A stretch of 64,000 bases of DNA, taken from positions 123,281-187,280 of the forward strand of contig SWBL01000053.1 in assembly GCA_024195585.1 (NCBI GenBank), read 5' to 3'. A model generated the notes under the pieces. The model saw nothing but the letters and a program-made list of their open reading frames with translations, made no database searches and had not been told where the DNA came from. Position 1 is the first letter of the stretch; every line of letters begins with the position of its first letter. A program made the translations under genes and the position numbers. This stretch comes from Aureobasidium sp. EXF-3400 (Eukaryota > Ascomycota > Dothideomycetes > Dothideales > Saccotheciaceae). Of this stretch, positions 56,901 to 64,000 are shown piece after piece.

Positions 56901-59446
56901 CCAGGCTTTAATGGAGCAGAAGCTCCGCCAGCACCCGCCATGCCTGGCTTCAATGGTGCTCCTCCACCTCCACCTCCCATGATGCCAGGATTCAACGGAG
57001 CTGCACCTCCTCCGCCTCCCCCGCCGCCAGGTATGGCTGGATTCTCATCTGGTGGCCCACCACCACCGCCAATGCCTGGATTCTCTGGTCCACCGCCCCC
57101 TCCTCCACCAGGAATGCCTGGCTTCTCTACAGGCGCTCCTCCTCCGCCTCCACCTATGCCCGGCTCTCCTACGCCTGGATTTGGTGGTCCACCGCCTCCC
57201 CCTCCGCCAGGCATGCCAGGTATGAAGGCTGGAGGACCCCCGCCACCGCCTCCCCCACCAGGAGCGCCTCCGATGCCTGGAGCCAGACGAGGTGGATTCT
57301 TGCCTCAAGCTCAATATGCAGCTACTTCCACTATCGGTATGGGAGTTGCAAGACCCAAGAAGAAGCTCAAGGCTCTGCATTGGGAGAAGATCGATGCCTC
57401 AGAATTCACTATGTGGGCTTCACACGCACCCACCCATGAGGCGAAGGAAGAGAAGTACGCCGAACTTAGCAAGAAGGGTATTCTTGATGAGATTGAACGT
57501 CTCTTCATGGCAAAGGAGATCAAGGCAATCGGCAAGAAGGAGAAGAAGAGCGACAAGAAACAGATCATGCCTAGCAACTTGATGCAAACATTCCAGATCT
57601 CTTTGGCAGTATTTTCACAACGACCATTGGAAGATGTTGTCCGCATGATCATACATTGCGACAAGGAAGTGTTGGATAGCCCTGTCGTCATGGACTTCCT
57701 GCAAAGAGAAGACATGTGCACCATCCCTGATAATACTTCCAAGCTCATGGCACCTTATAGCAGAGACTGGACCGGACCGGACGCACTAAAGGCAGCAAGA
57801 GAGCAAGATCCTTCAGAGCTGACTCGCGAGGATCAGATCTACCTCTACACAGCCTTCGAGTTGCATCACTATTGGAAGGCTAGAATGAGAGCATTGGCTT
57901 TGACCAAGAGCTTCGAGCCAGAATATGACGAAATCTCAGACAAGCTGAAGATGGTTTGCAACGTTTCAGAATCACTTCGCGACTCTGTTCGTTTGATGCC
58001 CGTCTTTGGTCTCATTCTCGACATTGGTAACTACATGAACGACTCCAACAAACAAGCCATTGGTTTCAAGCTTAGTTCGCTCGCCCGTCTTGGTATGGTC
58101 AAGGATGATAAGAACGAGTCTACCTTGATGGATTATGTCGAGCGTGTCGTACGCAGGCAGTATCCCCAATGGGAAGGCTTCACTGAAGATATTGGTGGCG
58201 TTGTTGTGGCTGCCAAGTTGAACGTGGACCAGCTAATGGTCGATGCTAAGAAGTATATCGACAACATCAAGAACGTGCAAATGTCCTTGGATGCTGGTAA
58301 TCTCAGCGACCCGCGCAAGTTCCATCCCGAGGACAGAGTCAGTCAAGTGGTTCAGAGATCAATGAAGGAAGCGAGAAGAAAGGCAGAACAGATGGAGTTG
58401 TACCTCGAGGAGATGAAGAGAACATACAACGACATCTTGACCTTCTTTGGCGATGACAATCAAGACGAATCGGCGAGGAGAGAATTTTTCTCCAAGCTGG
58501 CCAATTTCGTCAACGAGTATAAGGTGAGTTTGATTGAACATGTTATGACTGCTGGAGTTGTTACTAATGTCTGCATCAGAAATCGCACGAAAAGAACATT
58601 TCTCAAGAGGAGACACAACGTCGCAATGAAGTCTCAATGCGTCGTAAAGCACAAGCACAGTCTGCCCTCGAGAAGGCCACTGCAGACCCTGCCGGTCCTC
58701 CTTCACCCGCTTCACAAGGTGCCATGGATACGTTGTTAGAGAAGCTTCGCGCCGCCGCTCCTGCTACTAGAGATACAAGAGACCGCCGACGACGAGCCCG
58801 TCTCAACGAGCGTCATCAACGCCGTGTGGCTTCTGGTCAACAGATGCCTGAGATTGCTGGAGTAACATCGCCTACAGATGATTCAACTTTACTCTCACCA
58901 ACTTCGGACAGTGCGCCTGAGCGTCCGTCAACTTCAGATAGCACCACACTGTCTCCTCATGTCGAAGAGAACGACAAGGGTGCCATCAGCGAAGGAGAAG
59001 ACGTGGCAGATCGTGCAGCAAGTCTTCTGCTTGGTCTTCGTGGTAGCACTGGAGACAACGACGAAGTACCTGTTCCCCGCGACACTGAGAACCTTCGTGT
59101 TCGTCGCCGTCGTGATCACGCCGATAGCGAGCGTGAGCGCCGCCGCCGAAGACGCGCACCAGGTACCAGCACCGCCTCTACCGACGGGCGTCCTCAGACT
59201 GGCGTCAGCGATGCTAGTGCCGACCACCATGAAGATGACAACAAGTCCGAGATTGGCGACGCCAAATCAGATGCCGGAACTGGTGATGCTGATGATGGTC
59301 TGAAGATTGATCTCCAACTCATGACACCTATAACAAGTCCAGCATTGACATCTCCACCCATCACTATTGTTAGCCCGCCTTCACCCACCACGACTGCAGA
59401 GAGACGGGAAGTCAGCACACCGCTCGGCAGTCCCAGGTTATCATAA
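53901..59446 (+). CDS. BNI1: Diaphanous-type formin (Bni1/SepA)
   Basis: Exons are 53901-58523 and 58580-59446, giving 1829 aa; the 56-nt intron has a TTACTAATG branch site. Formins nucleate and elongate unbranched actin at the hyphal tip and septum under Rho control. In order: a disordered Ser/Gln/Pro-rich N-tail (1-225); the GTPase-binding/FH3 region (about 230-610), starting FLELMHKRGWKSLPEQAR; a coiled coil (about 670-780); FH1 with about eight PPPPPP-MPGF units (about 990-1130); FH2 (about 1150-1541), beginning KKKLKALHWEKIDASEFTMW and holding GNYMN; and a DAD-like segment MDTLLEKLRAA with following basic residues RDRRRRARLNERHQRR. A long acidic/Arg-rich tail follows. Full domain set and length match filamentous fungal orthologues. 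Confidence 0.95.
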
Positions 59447-60391
59447 AGCTATTAGAAAGGGATCGCTCTTTGGGTCTTGGAAAAGGTGTTTTTGCATGTG
59501 TCCTGTCTTTTTTTTGCCTCTGCATAAGGCAGCAGCAAACCTACTACTGTAATTTTTGTGTTTGTCTTTTTTTTTTTCATCGCACCAATACCTAAGCGTT
59601 CACTTTTTGTTTTCTCTGTTTGATTTGAGTTGGCTTTGATTGTCGCTTCCCCCAGCATAGTCACCTAGGGCGTTTTCTTCTCAGAAGGCATGTTTCTTTG
59701 AGATTTGCATGTAGAAGAGAAGAAGGGAAAGGGAAAGGGAAACCAGTTAGACGGCACTTTTTGAGACAATCGTTTTTGAAAACATCCTGAGTTTATTTTC
59801 TACCCTTAGCATATCATTTCGCTTGCTGTGAAGTCGGGTTTGAGGTGATTCTCTGATTTGCGAGTTGTGGTGAAAAGGACGGCTTGTATGCCTCTGCCTC
59901 GGGTGTTGTAGCCGAAGATTTCTAGCTGTGGAAATGCACGAATGCTTCCTGTTTCAGAATTGCGTGCACAGAGAGAGGGAGTAATTATGCTGTGTTAGCT
60001 ACTCTCTATACTTGTATAGCTGATTATGCTTTGAATGGGGAAAGTGATGGAAAAGTGGATTTGTACGGGCTTTTTGCATTGTAACTTGTTCTCGAGATAT
60101 CTTTTTTTTTCTTTTCAGATACTTAGTATATACCTTGATATGCCTCTTTTTTTGTCGTTTCTCTCTCTCCATGATGCCTAACGAGAAGGGGGACTAAAAA
60201 GAAAAGAAAACGAAAGATAAAACAGGCACCTAAAACATGTCCACACAGCCAAAATTCGAAGTAACGCTGTCAGTCAGAATAGCAAAAAACAAAAACTTTT
60301 GTACTTCGACAGACTTGTTTCGTTGTTCTACGACATCTAGATCTCTTTCTAAACTCCAAGAGCAAAAACAAAAAATTGTTCTATGAAGCTG
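59447..60391. other. Formin 3' UTR and intergenic region
   Basis: T-rich and A-rich sequence with several T8-T11 runs and no supported gene. A run of GGGAAA repeats occurs near 59726-59742. Confidence 0.45.
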
Positions 60392-60410
60392 TCGCCCCAT
60401 GCAAATTTAA

Positions 60411-60498
60411 TGAACCTGACCCGATTTGAACGGATGACCTTGTGGATGTCCCGAATGACAGACTGGAATCACACGCGCTACCGCTGCGCCACAGGTCC
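60411..60498 (-). tRNA. tRNA-Trp (CCA) with short intron
   Basis: Read on the minus strand. The 7-bp acceptor stem GGACCTG/CAGGTTC has one G-T pair. The D stem GCGC/GCGC encloses loop AGCGGTA, so the A box TGGCGCAGCGG fits TRGYNNARNNG. The anticodon arm TGTGA-TTCCAG is followed by an inferred intron of about 16 nt and then TCCACA. A 5-nt variable loop AGGTC precedes the T arm ATCCG-TTCAAAT-CGGGT, with a good B box GTTCAAATC and discriminator A. The anticodon CCA follows TT. The top pair of the anticodon stem (A31-C39) is mismatched in my folding, so intron borders may be off by a base. The nearest long T run downstream is about 40 nt away. Confidence 0.78.
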
Positions 60499-60556
60499 AT
60501 TGTTAAAATTGGTCTGTTACCATAAAATATGTTCCTCGATCTCTGGGGCGAGGAAC

Positions 60557-60599
60557 AGACATCCAGAAGGTCAACCTTTCAAATCGGGTCAGGTTCATT
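60557..60599 (+). pseudogene. tRNA-Trp 3'-half copy
   Basis: It repeats the intron end, variable loop, T arm and acceptor 3' strand of the neighbouring tRNA in the opposite orientation, ending CAGGTTCA. It has lost T-stem pairing (AACCT against CGGGT) and has no 5' half. Confidence 0.75.
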
Positions 60600-60616
60600 A
60601 GATCTGCATGGGGCGA

Positions 60617-61300
60617 GAGGTTTGGGGTGGCTGGGCTACCCCGGCGAGGTTGTGAGTTTTGGAGATGGCGTTTGTGGAGTGCAAAGTTAGGCTGAAGGAA
60701 GCTGTAAGGAAGCGAGGGATGGTAGAAGGTCAGGGCAAGAGCAGAGAATAGGAGGGGAAATGGAAATACAGCAGTAGTGGTATTTAACCAATCCGAGAAC
60801 AATACGAAGGCTTCCAGGTGTGCAGATCCAATCACACTTTTTGTGAGCCTCTCAGGCTTCGCCAACATCTTCAGTGCCCACTGCAGAGCTACAGTAATTA
60901 GAGAGTGTTTATGATGAATGGTTAAGGATTCTGTCTTCTCTGGCTATCAGCCACTTTCGGACCAAGATGTGCTCAAAGGGGATTGACAGGGCGATTAATA
61001 TTTTCGAGGGATGTGTACTGCTTATGTTTTCGCAAATTGTCATAAGCCAATATATGTAGAAGGGAGCAAAATCTGCTCTGGTAGTAATTGTTTATTGATA
61101 TGAGGATTTTCTGTGTAAATCTTTTCTGCTTCTTCCAAACCATCATCTTTTGTGTAACAAGTGAGCCACCCATCTCAGATGTTTTGCCCTCCTAGCCCAT
61201 TAATTAACGCCAGCCGCTATGCAAGAAAAAGAGTAAATGGTATTTTTGGTCGTCAAAAAGGAAGCACAAGAATCAGAGTGTCGAACAAAGTTGATAACCA
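60617..61300. other. Intergenic, tRNA / RPC82 3' side
   Basis: 684 bp with no supported gene. AT-rich from about 60980, containing the RPC82 3' UTR. Confidence 0.4.
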
Positions 61301-63241
61301 TCAAGCAGAAGCAGCGTCGCGCACATCAGGCAAGAAATCGCGAAGCAGGGCGACGAGATCGTCCTGGCGGGCGAGTTGAGTCAGGAGCTTCTCTTCGAAT
61401 TCACGCCAGGTACGAAGGACTTGCTTGTCGCCTGCAGTCAGATATTCGTCTTCGTGACCAACAACATCGAGACGCTCGGCTTTTTGGATAACCTCGCTGA
61501 CGACATCCTTCTCATGTTGCATGCGTTGAATTAGACGAGCTTGTGCTTTGGATGTGCGTTGCAGAAGCAATTGGCGACAGCGTTCTGGGTCAAAGTACCA
61601 CAGGAACAGAGTTCTGCTGGGTTGACGTGTGTTGTCTTTGGGAACCTCCTGCGCTTCGACAAACCCCTGCTCATGCATGGCGGTCAAGATGCTGCGGATA
61701 TCTTTCTGACGCATAAGGGAGAAGTTTGCGACTTGTTTTTCATCAAGTTTGCCTTTGGCATGCAGCATGCGTACAATGCGTGTGGCGATACTGCCGTAGC
61801 CAGCGTTGATGACCTGTTCCACCTCGTTGCGTTGCATCCAGCGGATGAGTGCTGGGAAATTAACCCTCCACTCTCCTTTACCGCGAGTACTCACTTTTTG
61901 AGCAAACCCGCGTGGGTGTTCAGCCAGGAGAGCCATGTGTTGTTCGACCAGTGCCAAACGTTGATTGCGGTCTGCAAAGGCAGAGGCACCACCTTTGAAT
62001 TTGTCATTGCCATTTTCCCGTTTTGGAACATCGCCATCTTCCAGATCGTAATCGTCATCGTCGCCGTTAGAAAGTGTAGAGGCTAGATCGATGGTTGGAT
62101 CGAGAATGTCTGTGATTTCGAGGGTAGTAGAAGTAGGCTGAGCGGCTTCTTCGTCAGCTTCGTCTGTGTATATGGCAAGCTCGTCGTAACATCTTGGACA
62201 TTTTCTTTCCAGCAGTTCCAGTAATGCGCCATACACAGATGCTGTGACGTCTCCGATAGCCTTTGCAGCTAAATTCTGTAGAGCCTGGCTGCGCAACGCG
62301 ACATTGCATTTATCCCAGTTGACCTTCAATACCATATCCTTGTCCATAACGACATCATCCTCATCTTCAGCGCCGTATGTGCCTACACCATTTGCCGCGC
62401 CTCCATTCGTCTTTATTCTTTTGGCGGAAGGGCCATATCCGTTGGATCTCTTCGGAAGCTTCTTCACACCAGTGACAGTATCCTCGGCCGCATCCCTCCA
62501 TTTTCTTTTCAAATCTCTTAGAGCTTGCTCATACACGACCTTTGCCTTTGGACCAGTGACCTTGCCATCAGGGAATTGCTCGCGTTTAACTACGAGATCG
62601 GCTTCGTTGTGGGAATCGGCGGCAGAAAGGAAGGTGCTGGGGCGAACTCGTGTCAGGTAGCCAGATTCCAAGAGCTTGCAAAGCATTGAGTGGAGTTGTT
62701 CGGGAGTGGTGATCTTTTTGAGTCCTCTTTGCGCAGGCATACCCTCACCGTTAATGTGTTCAGCCTCGGTATCAATTGCATGTCCAGGGTTCTTGGAGAA
62801 CTTGTAGGCATCCTCTAAATCTCCAACACGTGCGTGACCCAGTTGCAGCAAGTTGGACACGAGCTGAGCAGCAGCTTCGCCAAAACGAGATTGAACGATG
62901 TTGATGATCTTTCCAGATCGCATCAGGTTGTATGCGCCATTCCAGTCGACTTCGTAGAAGGTCTGCGGATCGCTACCGGCAGCAGAGGAGTGAAGGACCA
63001 GATGTTGCTGTATGAGGACAGTCAAGGCGTATTTGACATGGCGAGGAGAGAGCTGGGCGTTGGAGATTAGGGTCTGCAAGTTCACACGACCCCAAAGAGC
63101 AAGTGTGCGAAAGACGTGGGCCGAGAGTTGGCCGTACGACTCATCGATCAGGAGAGCGCAAAGCTGCGAATAGTGCTGTAAAGAAGACTCAGAATGACGA
63201 TTCTGGATGTAGAGCAAAGACTAGGTCATTACCTCGGCCAT
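61301..63241 (-). CDS. RPC82: RNA polymerase III subunit RPC3/RPC82
   Basis: Part of the RPC82-RPC34-RPC31 subcomplex that recruits Pol III to TFIIIB and opens the promoter. The long exon 61301-63202 encodes 633 residues with the N-terminal winged-helix region (LCALLIDESYGQLSAHVFRTL, LTVLIQQHLVLHSS), LMRSGKIINIVQSRFGEAAA, and the C-terminal winged helices and coiled tail (ETFLFWYFD-like segment TLFLWYFDPERC). This frame has no ATG before the conserved N-terminus. ATG GCC GAG at 63233-63241 followed by GT and an AG at 63203 would give MAE joined to NRHSESSLQHYSQL, but the implied intron is only 30 nt. A different first exon is possible. Length is typical of the family. Confidence 0.88.
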
Positions 63242-63567
63242 GGTGGAGCGCAGCAGCAATGTCTTCCTCGGTCAGGTTACACAATGTATCCTATGCTACC
63301 GCGACATGAGTGGACGCAGAATGAGGCAGGAACAGAAAGCTCAAATCATTTTGAACATGACAGGGAAAGCGCGACCGGGTCTGTGCTTTGAACTTTTGTG
63401 CTTCGCTCGCAGGCGGAAGGTGCTCGACGAATCAGAGGCACGGCTTTCTCCGATGACAAGCAGGGCCAGGAAGGAACCTCGAGCGTCGACAGCGTTGGCT
63501 CAAAGACATCGCCGTATCTCCCAGCTCCCCTCCCCCTCGCCAATTGCTCCCCGCCGGCACAATCACA
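63242..63567. promoter_or_regulatory. Divergent promoter RPC82 / QCR2
   Basis: 326 bp between divergent starts. GC-rich and pyrimidine-rich towards QCR2, with no TATA box evident. Confidence 0.45.
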
Positions 63568-64000
63568 ATGCTGTCCTGTTCGGCTTTCAGACGGCCAGCC
63601 CAGCGCGCTGCCCGCAACCTCTCGGCCCCTTCGACTCGCGGCCTCGCTGCTCCCGCCTCGGGTTCCTTCGCCTTTGAGACCGGCTCCGCCAATGGCGTCA
63701 AGTTCGCCAGCAGAGACATGGCCGGTCCTATGACCAAGCTCGCCATTGTCTCCAAGGCCGGTACCCGCTACGAGCCCCTGCCCGGCCTTTCCCTGGGCCT
63801 CCAGAGCTTCGCCTTCAAGGTCTGCGCCAACCACCACCGATCCATCCGTCATACATGAAACTCATTCGTACATACAGGGCACCCACAAGCGCTCCACCCT
63901 CCGCATCCAGCGTGAGGCCGAGCTCATGGGCTCTCAGACCTACTCTTCGCGCTCCCGCGAGAACCTCGTCGTCGGCGCAAAGTTCCTCAGAGACGACCTG
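63568..64000 (+). CDS. QCR2: Cytochrome bc1 complex core protein 2 (partial, 5' part only)
   Basis: Exons are 63568-63819 and 63878 to the window end (125 codons visible), with a 58-nt intron. The N-terminus MLSCSAFRRPAQRAARNLS is Arg/Ser/Ala-rich without acidic residues, as in a mitochondrial targeting peptide. GVKFASRDMAGPMTKLAIVS, AGTRYEPLPGLSLGLQSFAFK and SRENLVVGAKFLRDDL match core protein 2, an M16 peptidase relative without the active zinc site, which scaffolds complex III on the matrix side of the inner membrane. The upstream in-frame extension lacks ATG, so 63568 is the start. Confidence 0.92.

Larger units (their letters stand above)
60392..60616. repeat. Inverted repeat formed by tRNA-Trp 3' half and its copy
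   Basis: Left arm 60392-60451 and right arm 60557-60616 are near-identical reverse complements of about 60 bp. They cover the 3' half of the tRNA plus about 20 bp of 3' flank, separated by 105 bp. The spacer also contains a perfect 8-bp hairpin (60531-60538 with 60549-60556). Confidence 0.85.

Noticed and set aside
56837..57214. Gly-rich minus-strand ORF
   Set aside because: It is the reverse complement of the proline-coding FH1 repeats of the formin.
1..64000. CRISPR array, operons or bacterial insertion sequences
   Set aside because: The repeats present are tandem or inverted without unique spacers, and gene structure is eukaryotic throughout.

Overview
The window is nuclear DNA of a filamentous ascomycete (Pezizomycotina). 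The evidence is dense genes on both strands, many 43-60 nt GT-AG introns with CTGAC or CTAAC branch sites close to the acceptor, a PTH11-like receptor, a TSC2 homologue (absent from baker's yeast), a SepA/Bni1 formin and a PMT2 mannosyltransferase. A member of the Dothideomycetes is my best guess, from gene density and codon use only.

Layout. 1-3089 (-): RNA polymerase III subunit RPC2, cut by the window edge. 4549-8700 (+): Puf4-type Pumilio RNA-binding protein. 9449-9661 (+): small Cys-rich protein. 9927-11771 (+): splicing factor SF3b subunit 2. 12249-14152 (+): Arg/Ser/Pro-rich protein. 14884-15640 (+): seven-knuckle CCHC protein of the GIS2/CNBP family. 17128-18702 (+): secreted arylsulfotransferase-like protein. 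19.0-22.2 kb is a decayed accessory stretch holding a frameshifted ORF, a J-domain ORF with a 116-bp tandem duplication and a nonsense codon inside its own repeat, and a mutated coding remnant. 22880-25755 (+): large P-loop GTPase resembling nuclear GTPase SLIP-GC. 26393-27488 (+): NmrA-like reductase. TRS120 (-) and TSC2 (+), both regulators of small GTPases, diverge from about 32.3 kb. 37142-37957 (-): short-chain dehydrogenase. 40274-42008 (+): Dal5-type MFS transporter. 42945-44426 (+): PTH11-like seven-helix protein.

44.4-49.7 kb is a second accessory block. It contains a coding remnant with eight in-frame stops (only TAG and TAA), several minisatellites, and a C2H2-like ORF with two in-frame stops enclosed by an imperfect inverted repeat. 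50422-52755 (+): PMT2. 53901-59446 (+): formin. 60411-60498 (-): tRNA-Trp(CCA) with an inverted copy of its 3' half beside it. 61301-63241 (-): RNA polymerase III subunit RPC82. 63568-64000 (+): start of QCR2.

Most genes are conserved housekeeping genes: RNA polymerase III (RPC2, RPC82 and a tRNA), mRNA processing and control (PUF, SF3b2, GIS2), Golgi and Rheb/TOR regulation (TRS120, TSC2), wall and polarity (PMT2, formin) and respiration (QCR2). No operon-like cluster or secondary-metabolite cluster is visible. The unusual content lies in the two decayed blocks, the SLIP-GC-like GTPase and the tRNA inverted duplication. All exon models were made by eye; in every multi-exon model the exon lengths sum to whole codons.
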